The notes beneath the pieces were generated by a model, which worked only from the letters and a program-made list of their open reading frames with translations, ran no database searches and was not told the DNA's origin. This document shows, in pieces, positions 10,425-21,985 of a DNA stretch of 64,000 nucleotides. The first letter of the stretch is position 1. Each line of letters begins with the position of its first letter. The DNA comes from Symsagittifera roscoffensis (lineage: Eukaryota; Xenacoelomorpha; Acoela; Convolutidae): positions 85,936,069 through 86,000,068 of the forward strand of contig NC_087063.1 of NCBI RefSeq assembly GCF_963678635.1, in the 5' to 3' direction. A program made the position numbers and the translations under genes.

Positions 10425-10941
10425 ATGCCCTCTCCATTCAACGATTTGGCTTGTCGACCCTCAGACCAGGAGTATCGCGATTGGACTACTCAAAGCCACA
10501 TGATGCTTCCCAATTATTTACTCGACCAGATCACCCTTCTGCGTCAGAGCAGGAAAAGTATTTTTGACAGCTCCACAGGGACCAAATCCTGTCCTGCTTT
10601 GGACAAGACTGACATCAACATTCCCGAATATCTCGAACAATCACCTCGAAGAGTTTTTTTTTCGCTACCATTGCGAGACGATTCCCTTGTACGAAAACCA
10701 GGAAGGGTACTTTAGGGACTTGGTAGAGCGTGCATCCTACTGGGACATCAAGTCAACGATGTCAATCTCCTCTCCTCCGGACTATTTGCAGACGTGACAA
10801 CAATAACAACACCGATCAGATCTGTCTCACAAACCTCCGACGTTGATTTTGAATCACCTGCTCCCGAAAATGTTCCTGCGACACCACCAGTAGCAGTTTG
10901 CTATGCGCCCAAGAAGTGTAAATTTGTATTTATTCAAATTT
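10425..10941 (+). pseudogene. Unidentified small ORF group of the Polinton region, frameshifted
   Basis: Three successive plus-strand frames look coding and hand over to each other. 10425-10715 starts MPSPFNDLACRPSDQ. 10564-10797 contains EEFFFRYHCETIPLYENQEG. From about 10740 a third frame has NDVNLLSSGLFADVTTI and ends ...KKCKFVFIQI at a stop near 10941. The pattern suggests one gene of ~170 codons with frameshifts, lying between the capsid/protease part and the polymerase part of the Polinton. I do not recognise the family; it may be one of the small Polinton structural or accessory genes. Confidence 0.35.
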
Positions 10942-12652
10942 AGGAAAACTTTCGTAAACTCATGTTTTGATTTAATAAAATTATGGAGCTTGTTTTGGTT
11001 TCATGTGTTGCTGTCACTTTTTATCAAATCAGTTTGATTACTGTTTGTATACAATCTCCTCTATTCTAATCTAATTCAAATTCAATTGTTTCGTTGTCAA
11101 TTGGGTCAATTAAGTTTTAAAGTGTTGTTTTCAATCAAATTTGGAAAGAAATTTAAAAAGAAAGTCTAGAAAGAGATAGAAGTGGTATCAGGTAGAATGT
11201 CCACTAAGATCTTTTTTTTTTCTGAAAAAGACAAAGTTTTGTTGCACTAGACCAGTTCCGGGACCCGGTTTGTTTCCTAGAATGTCAAAAAACCAATTCA
11301 TGGCAAAGCATTGGAAACAAAACTTTAGGTTAATTTTAATTGTGAAAGTTTTTTCATTTTCTTTTTCAACCCAAAATCACAAGTCATTTCGCATTCTACC
11401 AATAATCCAGGTGGAAAATTAATACCCTCAATGGTTTGCCCTATCATAGGAAAACAGAAATTGTCGTCATTATCAAGTGTCTATCTTTATCAGATCAAAA
11501 ATTATCGGGTTCAGAACCTTGAATTAGTCAAAATCATATTTTTAGAAAAATATGAAAATTTCGCAAAAAAATCAACAAAATCTTTTACTCCAAACTAAAC
11601 AAAACTTGTCGCTCTTAACCTATGGATCTATCAAAATCAATCGGTTCGCCTCAGTTAATTTATAAAAATTTCATTATTTTCTTAGATCAAAAAACCAAAA
11701 ATCAAAAAATGAAAATTTTTCATGAAGGAGTTGTTTTAGCGATGTTCGTCCAAAGGCCGAAGTTTGGTTCCGGAAGGTTGCTGGATAAGTTTTTTTTTCA
11801 ATTTTCATCCAGGTTCACGATAGTCACCCAGGGAAAAAATCACTTCTCAAAGGTATTTCAATGTGTTATAACTCTTGTCTGATCGATTGGAAGCTTTATT
11901 GGACAGTTTGCGTCAAAAAAAAATCATAGTTTTTTCCAATTTTATATTTTCATTTTTTTCAAACTTTGACAACAATTTTTACATCTCAGTTCATAAACCA
12001 AATGAAGGATTAGCTATGCAGCTGGCTTGCGCATCAACAGGAAAACGTAAATGATCCTCATGACTGTGGCTCTGCGTCTAGTTTTTGCCGACTTATGAGT
12101 GAAGGAGTGGGTCATAACTGAATGAACAAATTAAAAAAAAAATTCTCAAAACTAGAGTTTTTTAACTTTTAAGTTAATGTTTGGGCTTTGATTTGCCAGG
12201 AAACCCATGCTTTTCTTTAGAATGCCTCTTCATAGCCTATGGATAGTGATTCATTGCCGTGTCATTGCTAATAAAAAGTTGTTTTGCTATTTTTACTCTT
12301 TAGAGCAATAAATATTTATTTTAATTTGGCGTTTTAAGGCGTAAACCGCAAAAATAATAACAATTTCCGAGTAACAGAATCACACCATAAAGTTTTTACG
12401 AGATTTTAAACATTTAATCGGTTATTTAATTGGCTTGAAGCCTCCTGAAAAGCCGATAAGTACAACACGTTCGAAGAGTAGTTACACTAGTTGATGAAAT
12501 TATCACTTTTCAGAAACCACAGAAACCACAGGACTTTAGAAACGACAAGATTTTACCACAAAATTATCTTTAAAAGTTTAATGAGTTTACTAAAGTATAA
12601 ACTTCGGACCAACAATTTAGAAACAAAACTTCGGAAAAAGGGTTTGTAACTG
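10942..12652. other. AT-rich stretch, nothing recognised
   Basis: About 1.7 kb of AT-rich sequence with many short homopolymers. The only ORF of note (11622-11882) has no recognisable features. It may hold eroded Polinton genes; I see no tandem or inverted repeat here. Confidence 0.4.
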
Positions 12653-15600
12653 TTGTTCCCGGAAAATTTGATAAAACGTCTAAACAAGCGATTCGCTCGA
12701 ATAAAACATTTCTACACTGCGGACTTTCAAGATCTCCATACCATATTTGAATTTTTTGATGACCGAACAGAAACTTTCCTAATTATTAAGATAACATCAA
12801 AACTACACCCAATAGTGATTGCGTGGCTGGAGACCAATTGCAAAGCCAGCGAAGTTGATACATTCACGAACGTTCTGGAGTGGTGATACCCGAACGTGAT
12901 GTCGGAGAAAGCGAAAAAATGGGAAAAACTAGTAATCTGCGATGAATGCGGTGTGCAAATAACGTGTAAAAGAAACTACAGAAAACAATTATTTTGAGTG
13001 CATGGAACTGGAGCACAAAAAAACTGCCTCGCACTATTTGCAGTGAATGTCGAGAGTCATTCGAAACACTGGGACATGCGCGAGAACACATTGCCACGGA
13101 ACATATAATCGAGATAGAAAAGCATTGTGTGTTCTGTAACACTCTTTTCCCATCCTACCAAACGCATATGCAACAGAAGCATGGGCTGCCAGCGTACGAG
13201 CCTAGGGTCAGCAATAATATCGAAGGCGGGATCTCTGCTACACTTCAACAAAGTGCTTTTGACGGAAAGCTGAAAAAGTTTGAACTTGTGATCGAAAAAG
13301 GAGAAGTAGACATGCTTAGCCTAATAATGATTAAGAAGGAAGCAATTAACCAGCATGTTCAGAACGGACCTCACAAATTTCAGCTACAAGGCAAAATTGG
13401 ACTAGTGAAGTTTGTGGATGAAGACGACCAGTCTCATAAGACTATACTATTTGTCAACACAGCCATGTACCATTTGTACTTTGGAGGGGTAAGCGATGAA
13501 ACCATTAGCGAAATGGTTGAACAAATGGCTAACATAATTATTAAGTTTGGTTCTCACAGGAGCGGATGGGTGATAGATGAAATCAGCAGAGCCAACATTT
13601 GTTTAGCAAAACTTTCCCCAATCAGAGCAGGCTCATATATCCCGCTGCCGCCGTATTTGAAGAAGCACAAGAGAAATCTGGTAAATGTCCACATCACATC
13701 AGATCATAACTGTTTCCTGTTTTGATACTACGCAGCATATCACGCGCAACCCGGAAAGCCGCCACTATACGAGACGGAACAAAGATAGTGGAAAAAGGCA
13801 CAGATCAGCACATACGATCGAAAACTACAACCGAATCTGGCGGAGATTTGAGCGGCTCAACAATGTACAAATCAATGTTTTCCGATAAGCTAATTAAAAA
13901 TCTTCTAATGAAAAAAAACTCATATACGTTGTCCACAATGCTTTATACGAAATTTAGCAGAATCCGCTAAAATAATTAACTTTGGGATAACCTAACTTAT
14001 TGGTTTAGATGTGAGGACAACGAGCTAGCATCCGTTCACGTGTCTAAAAGATACGACTGTAACTTTGTGGCAGACCTTCTGTTGTTGGTAAACAGTGACA
14101 ACAACTACCACTATGTCCTCATTGAAGACCTCTGTAAGATGGTAACGTTTGTGCGAAAACAGCCATTCCGCAAACGAAACGAATTATGTAGAAAAAGTTT
14201 TCATATTTGCACGTCAAGCGAAATCATAAAAAATCATCAGGAAATGTGTTATAACACGGAACGATTAACTAAAAAGATGCCAAAACCCAATGAAAACCAA
14301 AAAGTTTTCAAGAATTTAATGGCAAGATGGTTTGCTCCGCGCGTAATATACTTCGATCTTGAGTCAATAATTGTCCCTGTTTCGGGACCTGCCCGTAATC
14401 CAGCTACTTCGCACACCCAAACCGTGGAAATTCATAAACCATGCAGCTATGGACTAGGTGTAGTTGAGCATGGCATCTCAACTCCAATCAAGTACGAAAT
14501 GTCTAGAGGACCAGACGCTATGAAGAAGTTGATAGAATCATTGGAATCATTAGCGAGGGAGATCTACAATGACAAACGTAAATATTTCACCTTTGTAGGA
14601 CAACCCGAATTGCCGAGATAATCGGCAGACACTTGTTGGATTTGTGAGGAACAGTTCGCTGAATAATCCATGATGGTAGTCGACCACTGTCACGTTACTA
14701 AGAAATTTCTACGTTGGGCGCATCAGGATTGTAATCTAGCAAGGAGAACGCCTAACTTCACTCCGGTAACAGCTCACAATTTGTCTAACTACGACATGCA
14801 TGCTATTGTAAAAGCCATTCACAATGCGAACTTCAAAAACCAGTTTTCAGTAGTCCCCTCCACTGACGAAAAAAATATCAAACTGACTAAGTCGGTTTGG
14901 ATAAAAAAAATTCAGAACAAACACGGGAAAAAAGACAAATTTATGAGAATCTTCAGTTCATAGACTCATACAAGTTTATGCTCTCTTCATTGGGTCAGCT
15001 AATTGCAAATTTGCCATCAGACGGATTTCAGCTGATGGAAACACAATTTGCATCAATGGGTTACTCTTAAAAGCAAAGAGATCTCCTTAAACAAAAGGGC
15101 TACTACCCGTATTCTTACGTGAACAGCTTCAAAAAATTTGAAGAAACAAAATTGCCAGCAAAAAGATTGTGGAAAAACAGTTTACAAGTGGCACAAGTCA
15201 GCGTTGACAAACTGGAATACAACCATGCGATAAAAGTATTTCACCAGCTACGATGCAAGGACGTAGGAGATTCCCATTACATCTATTTAGCCTCGGATGT
15301 TCTCCTTCTAGCATGTGTGTTTGAGCAGTTCAGATCTGTTTGTCACGAAACGTATGGACTGGACTGCTCCTTTCACTATACCACGAGCAATCTTGCAGGC
15401 GATGCGTTCTTGAAAGTGTGCAGGGCGGATTTGAGACTATTAACAGAGCGCGAGCACTTGAATATGACCCAAAACTTGATCTGCGGTGGCATGTCATCTG
15501 TATATGCCAAGAAGTATTGCATAGCGAACAACAAGTACAAAAGCTCTTTTGACCCCAATGAAGAATCAAACTTCATAATTAACATTGATGCGAATAACCT

Positions 15601-17340
15601 TTACGGGGGAATAATGGAGAATTATCCACTACCACTAAAAGATTTTGTTCTAGTTGAAAAAACTTTGCCACAAATACTGATGACTAGCCAGGATTCTCAA
15701 TTGGGATACGTTGTGGAATGCGATCTCGAAATACCTGAAGATTTGCACGGATACTTTCAAGATTTTCCCATCGCGCTTACGAAGGGAATAGTTAAAATGG
15801 ATATGCTCAGCACGGATCAAATCGAAGAGCTTGCCCGACTGAACGTTAAGACGCTTCCCGAAGTACCAAAGCTGATGCAGACCCTTAACCCGAATCACAA
15901 GTATGTTCTCCACTACTTGGACCTCATTCTTCATGTTCAACTTGGCATAGAAGTCAAACAAATTCATCGAGTGCTACAATTTAGGCAAGCAAAATGGTTG
16001 GCTCATTTTGTTTAGCTCAATACCGAACTCAGAAGAAACGCAGTAAACAAGTTCCAGCAGGACTTCCACAAAAACCAAGTAAACTCTGCATTCGGAAAAA
16101 TTTTGGAGTCTATGCTGAATAGTAAGAAAGTTGAAAATGTAACAACGGAAATGGAGCTTCTAGAAAAAACATCTAAGAGCAATATGAAATCGTTCCAAAT
16201 AATCGATGATTGAATTGCCACAATATCATTTGAGGCTTCAAGCATGAAGTGGACTAACCAACCTTGGTGGGGGGCAGTAATTTTGGACCTCTCAAAAAAG
16301 TAAATATTTGAGTTTCATTACACAAAAATGAAACCAAACCTCGAATTAGAATTACTATACAGTGATACCGACTTCTTCATATATGCCGTGAAAACCGAAG
16401 ACTAATTTGAAGACTTCAAATTTGTTCAACCAGTCTTCAATTTTTCCAACTATCCCTCAGATTACCCTCTGTATAGTGGGGAAAACAAAACAGTCGTTTT
16501 GAAAATGAAAGACGAGATGGGAGGAAACATTGTGGAGGAATTTGTAGCCCTGAAGCCAAAACTCTACTCCATACTGGACAAGGGTGAGATGATTGTTTTT
16601 TACATAGAATATTTTCTTGTCTAGTTCCCGCTTTACAAGATTTGTTTCATGAAGCTCGCGCAAGAACAAAAAACACCCGAATACTTTAAGTACCCACTAT
16701 TAATAATTGTTGTCTTTTTTAGATCTGAATCAAAAAGTTTCGGCAAAAGGAATTACAAAGTTCGCGCAGAGAAAACTACTTCATGCCCGATTCAAAGAAT
16801 GCCTGTTCAATAAAAAGACGCTGAGTGTGAATAATTATACGAAAAAATTGAAAAAACATGAGATAAAGACTGTTATAACTAACAAAATTGCACTCTCACT
16901 TTTCGATTGGAAGCGTTTCCTTCTCTTCGATGCAGTTTCAACTCTTCCTTTCGGTCATTGCAAGAGTTCCGAAGATAGTTTCTTCTTTGAGATTATAGAT
17001 AACAGTTTAAAGGAAACTAAAAGCGAAATAAGCACAAATCTTCTGTTTCGTCGATTGAGAAAAGCATGCTCGATTTTGTAATACCGGATCCAGGCTTCAA
17101 CCAGCCTCAGTACAGTCCCGAAGAATTGAGAGCATGTACCTCAAATGAATTTCGAGGACAGCGCGCATACCCAAAGAACCCTTTTATGATGTGTGAAGCT
17201 ACTGAAAGTAGAACAGTTGAAGAAAGTGACTCTAGTGATATGAATTCGTCCCCGGAAATTGTGTGCAAACGAAGAGGATACACTGGCAGCACCCAGCTAG
17301 ACTTAGGATTTTCGTGTTTAAAAGTAATAATAATTTTCTG
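12653..17340 (+). pseudogene. Polinton protein-primed DNA polymerase B (pPolB), decayed
   Basis: A long collinear series of pPolB blocks. 12653-12886 is an N-terminal piece. 12920-13190 has zinc-finger-like CX2C...H pairs (CDECGVQI, CSECRESFETLGHAREH, CVFCNTLF...H...H). 13560-13725 has GWVIDEISRANICLAKLSP and SYIPLPPYL. 14330 has the exonuclease YFDLESI. 14676-14800 has DHCHVT and NLSNYDMHAI. 15570-15620 has the palm motif DANNLYGGIM. 16040-16120 holds the Lys/Asn helix ending NSAFGKILESM. 16360 has YSDTDFFIY with the catalytic Asp pair. 16740-16960 carries the C-terminal thumb block. Several stops (for example 16013 and 16213) and frame changes near 13725, 14621 and 15070 break it. It would replicate the element by protein priming. 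No Polinton retroviral-type integrase or packaging ATPase is visible in the window. Confidence 0.85.
16584..16722 (+). other. Probable spliceosomal intron inside the Polinton polymerase
   Basis: The frame ending in ...KLYSILDK meets GTGAGA at 16584 and resumes after TTTTTTAG at 16722 with a codon split one base before and two after. Polymerase similarity continues on both sides while the 139 nt between contain stops. Pyrimidine-rich acceptor and consensus-like donor support an intron. Confidence 0.55.
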
Positions 17341-19840
17341 ATTATAATAAATAGTTTTCTGATTTTTTTTAAAATCACACAAGACGTCATATCCCAAAAA
17401 CTACATGGATTTGAGCAGTCATATTTGGAGGCAAGATTAGCAGTCCTTGAGAATACACTGGCAGCACCCAGCTAGACTTAAAAATTTCAAGTGTTTAAAA
17501 GTAATAATAATTTTTTTTTCTGAATTTTTTCAAATCACACAACTTGTCATATCTCGAAAACTACAAGGATTTGAGCAGTCAATTTTTGGAGGCAAGATTC
17601 GTAACCCCTGAGACTACACTGACAGCACCCATTTACAGAGTTAGGAATTTCGATTTTTGAAAAAAAAATGAAATTTTGTGTTTTTTTTAAATCACAAAAA
17701 CTTCATATCTTGCAAAATACACAGATTTGAGCACTCTTAGTAGGCGGCAAGATTATTCCTTGAGAGTATTTTTACAACCTTCAACTAAAAGGTTGAGAAT
17801 TTTTCCTTTTTTTTCAAATTGAGGTTTTCAAAAGTTTTGAAAAATCACAAAAATCGTCGTTTCTCGTACACTAAAAAGATATGGGCATTCATAATTGAAG
17901 ACCAAACTTGCAACCCTGGGGCAACTCTGACAGCATCCCATTATCGTGTTGCTAACTTTTAACTCGGTGGAACAAACACTATATTCAGACTGGAAAATCG
18001 AAAACAAAAATTCTTAAGGATTGCAATATACGATATAGCTTAACCACGCATTGATACGTTATGCAGTTACTTTTTGCAAAAAACGCGAAAACATGGCAAG
18101 ATACGCGTCACACGCATTAAATATAGTATACATAGTTAGATATGGTTAGAAACGTAGACGACCTTGGAAAATTAACACGTTGAATTCAATGAAACATATC
18201 AAACGATGCAATATTTTGTAAATCTTTTAAGCATGTTAACACAGGGAGTTCTTAAATGTGTTCTAAAAAATTAAAATGATTCGAGCAAATAAATTTGGAG
18301 GGAAGAATTGGCACCCTAGAGCTTCGCAATTAGATTTTCAAGTTGTTAGTTATTACAAAATCTAACGTTTCGGAGTTTGTTTAAAAAAAACATTAATCGA
18401 AAACCAAAATAATTTGAGCAGTTATTTTTCTCATAACATCCAACCAAAAAAAAACGCCATTACTCAAAAACCAAAAGGAATTGAGCAGTTACATCTGGAA
18501 GGCAGATTTCAACTCCTGGGTGTACCGTGATAGCACCCCATCACAGAGTTGAGACTTTCCACTTTTGTTAGTAATAATATCTAGGTTTAAAAAAATTAAA
18601 AGTAATAAAAAACGCCAACTCTCAAAAACTGAAACGATTTGAGCAGTTGAGTTCGGAGGGCAAAATGAAGGACAGCAATGTAAATAAACACAAAAAAAAA
18701 TATCTCGAAAACCCAATTGATTTGAGCAGTTAGATCTGGAAGCACAAGTACAACTCCTGAGTGCAACTTGATAGCACCCCACCACAGGGTTCAGATTTTC
18801 GTGTTCTGTTAGTATTCAAATCCAAGTTTTTTGAAAACAAAATTTACACAAGTCATAAACACCACCATTTTTCAAAACTAAAAGGATTTGAGTAAGTGAA
18901 TTTGGAAGACAGAAATGCAACCCTATAGAGTACCTTGAGAGCTCCATGAGCTATGAGCTTGAATTTTTCAAGTTCTGTTAGTAATAAAAAAGTCTAAATT
19001 TTTGGAACAAAATATGTAAAAATCATAAACAACGCCATTGCTCAAAAACTAAAATGATTTGATAAAATAAATTTAAAGAGCGGAATCCCAACCTTATAGT
19101 GGATTTTGTGAGCTCCCTATTATAGAGTTGAGATTTTCAAATTCTGTAAGTAATCATTAAAATCTAAATTTTTTGGAGAAAATTTCAAAACTCATTAATT
19201 TTTATTCTCGAAAACCAAAATGATTTGAGCAGTTAAATTTGAAGGGCAGAATTTGAGCTGCTCGGTTGTGAGGCCAGATTTATAACTCCTGAGTTACCCT
19301 AACAGCGCCCCATCATAGGGTTGAGTTTTTCAAGTTAAGTTTGTATTTAAAACCAAGTTTTTTCGAAAAAAAATTACTAAAACCATGATTAACGCTTTTT
19401 CTCGGAAACCAAAATTATTTGAGCTGCTATAATTGGAGGCCAGATTTCGATATGAGTGTACGCTGACAAGCACCTTAATCAATGGGGTTGAGAAATTTAG
19501 TTCTTGTGAAAGTTTTCAATATAGCGTTGTTTATAAGGTCATCTCGGAGAGCGAAAGAATTTGAGCAAAAAAACCAGGAGTGTACACTGACACGATCTCA
19601 CCTTACGTTTTAGAAACTCAATTTATTCATATGAGCACTTGAACGAGAAGCTTGGAATTATTTACATTGCGAAAAAAAGAAAAAAATCTGTACTTTCAAA
19701 CCATTCATGCTTCAGCAGATATATGGTTAGAATCGTCGACGACCTTGGAAATATAAAACGTTCAACTCAATGAAACATTATATCGAAAGTTGCAATATTT
19801 TGGAAAACTATTAAGCATGTCAACTAAGAGAATTCTTAAC
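17260..19840. repeat. Satellite array, ~170-180 bp monomer, with composite higher-order unit
   Basis: Diverged tandem monomers share, in order, CTGACAGCACCC, a GTTGAGAATTTC-like phrase, an A/T-rich run, TATCTCGAAAAC and GATTTGAGCAGT, then GGCAAGATT. Consecutive CACTG(G/A)CAGCACCC copies near 17281, 17457 and 17623 give spacings of about 176 and 166 bp. Two longer blocks containing CGACCTTGGAAA and AAGCATGT(T/C)AAC (near 18155-18245 and 19735-19830) bracket one run of monomers, so the array has a larger composite period. Related monomers recur at 34040-35540. Confidence 0.8.
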
Positions 19841-21512
19841 ATTAGCCAAATGAAACGCGTATCTTTTAATGCATACATAGATAGATAGATAGATATAATT
19901 GAAACTTTCTTAAAATGGAGTTTTATGTTTGTACTGTTGATTGAAAAAATAGCGTTTTATACTTCAACTGATGAATCAAAACAGCCAAGAAAAAATGTAC
20001 GACCCTAAAAGATCTTTGAATTTCAAGAAGATTTTATGTTTGGTGTTTTTTTGATTTATAACTTAATTAAAGAAAACTGGATCAATAGGTTAAGTTTTAT
20101 TACGCTGGGAAATTTATAAAGTAATTTCCACCTTTGAACCTAGAAGTCGTTCACGTTTTTTGCACCATTTCAACGTTGGTATTTGGAGAGGGCTATTTAC
20201 GTAGCTTTCAGATGAATTTCAATTGAATTCAAAAAGTGCATATTTACCTAAGTGCATTCATAAATTCATTAATATGTATGAATGCACATCTGTATTTAAT
20301 AGAGCATTTTACGACTTTTTCCTCAAAAAAAGTAGAAAAAAATTATCAAGACCTGTATTACTCTTAAAATGTGTTTACTCATTACAAATTAAATGTCAAA
20401 ACACTTAGTATTATAGTGCCAACGCAGCCTCATTATTCATAAGTGACGCCAAAAATAGCACTTTAAGTAGCACAAAAACAACACTTTCAAAAAAGCCGCC
20501 TAAAGTAGAACTTCCATTTTTGACTAAGGTTTGAAAAGTTGCATCGTATTATCACACTACGCTCCGCTTCTATATCGTATCGCAATTTTGAATTTTTCAA
20601 AACACTACCAACTTCCGAAGGACAAAATTTTTAAATAGACTAATTGTTTTTATCTTAAAAGGAACTAAGAACATTCTGGACGATTAAATATTTTGAAGCT
20701 TTTCATCGCTTCAGAGGCCAATTACGATCAAATTGCGTAGGATATCAAACTTTAGATTATCCAGGTCTTTGCTGCATTTCAACGAATAGATCTACCACAG
20801 CTTCTTCATTAAATGGATGTTTTCCAGAAGAGTAAGGGCTTTAGATAAACATAATCAACTGGAAAAGAGTCAATGAACGCAAGTAAACAGAAAAATACTG
20901 GCTATTTTTTGAAAAAACCTCAACTTTCGAAGTTACAAAAAATAGACGCCCTTGAAGCTCTTTGACTTTCCAGAACAAGTAGAGATCGATACTTTTATGA
21001 TTAAATTAACCCATTTGAGAAAATTGGATCAATAGGTACTTTTATTTATTTCGCTGGGAAATCTCGAAATTAAATTCCAATTTCGAAACTAGAAGTCGAT
21101 AACGTTTTTTGTGACCATTACACTTTTGCTGTTCGAGTTAACCTTCCTTTTAACAAAGGAAATGAATTCAACTTAAAGAGAATCATAAGTGACGCCGCTA
21201 AAAGTTAAATTTGAATCTGAACAAATTTAAGACTTTTCCTGAAAAAAAAAACTAAAAACAAAATCAACGCGACCTATATAAGAGTCTGAACACCGTTCAT
21301 CGACTCTTAATAGAAAAATGGACGAATAATATGCATGAAGAATATATTTTCTTATCTTTCTCTGCCGCAAAAAGATACGATTATTTTCGAAAGATATGAT
21401 TTAAAGTGATAGAACTTTGATAGAGTTATTAGCAAATAATCAATCTGTATGTGCAATTTACATAAATGAGTTTCGAATAACCAATCGAGAATGATTTGAA
21501 ATATATTTCCAT
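19841..21512. other. Spacer 3' of the RNF14-like gene with a diverged ~230 bp duplication
   Basis: No gene recognised. A short GATA run lies at 19884-19895. Segments 19940-20175 and 20895-21125 are diverged direct copies sharing TGGATCAATAGGT, CGCTGGGAAAT and CTAGAAGTCG phrases in the same order. The rest is AT-rich with no clear structure. Confidence 0.45.
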
Positions 21513-21985
21513 TCAATCTGAGTGTTGGCTACAAGTTTTGCTCAGTGAATAATGACTAGTGGCTTTGTCCAGTTTTGACAGATTATCCCCACACTGGAAG
21601 CAGAAATGACCCTTGCAGAACCAACACTTGACCAAGTTGAGTCTACCCATTTTTGGATTCTTATTTCTACACCGTGGACATTGTTTCTGTCTCACTAGCT
21701 GATTGTTCATAAGTGCAGCTCTGTAAGCGATGTAGCCTTCGTGAAATTGAACTTCCTTTCGTGGAACACTCGCAGATTGAGTGAAACTAAATGTTTGGCA
21801 TCCTTTTCCAAAATGATCGTAGCCAGATATTTTGACACCACATAGCCAGCAGAAAATTGTTCCACATCTGCAGGTCATTTTATTGCAGCCTGCAGATTTT
21901 TCAATTTTTATCCTGCAGCCAGGACATTGAAATCGTCTGTGCAGTTCCTGCCTGGCTGCCCGCAAATCCTGCTGCTTTGGCCCTT
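21513..21985 (-). CDS. RNF14: RNF14-like RBR E3 ubiquitin ligase, last recognised exon (RING2 and C-terminal zinc module)
   Basis: Minus-strand exon after an acceptor TTGCTTAAG at 21986. It reads RFQCPGCRIKIEKSAGCNKM, then TCRCGTIFCWLC: the RING2 (Rcat) domain, whose catalytic Cys accepts ubiquitin from E2 before transfer to substrate. In RBR ligases it is the Cys that follows the GCNKMTC motif, here in RCGTIFCW. A second Cys-rich module follows (QCPRCRNKN...KCWFCKGHFCFQC) and the protein ends ...SKTCSQHSD, matching the extra zinc module and GCKQH-type terminus found in many non-vertebrate RNF14 relatives. The segment between IBR and RING2 looks short, so an additional small exon in the 4.4 kb intron upstream is possible. 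Confidence 0.82.
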
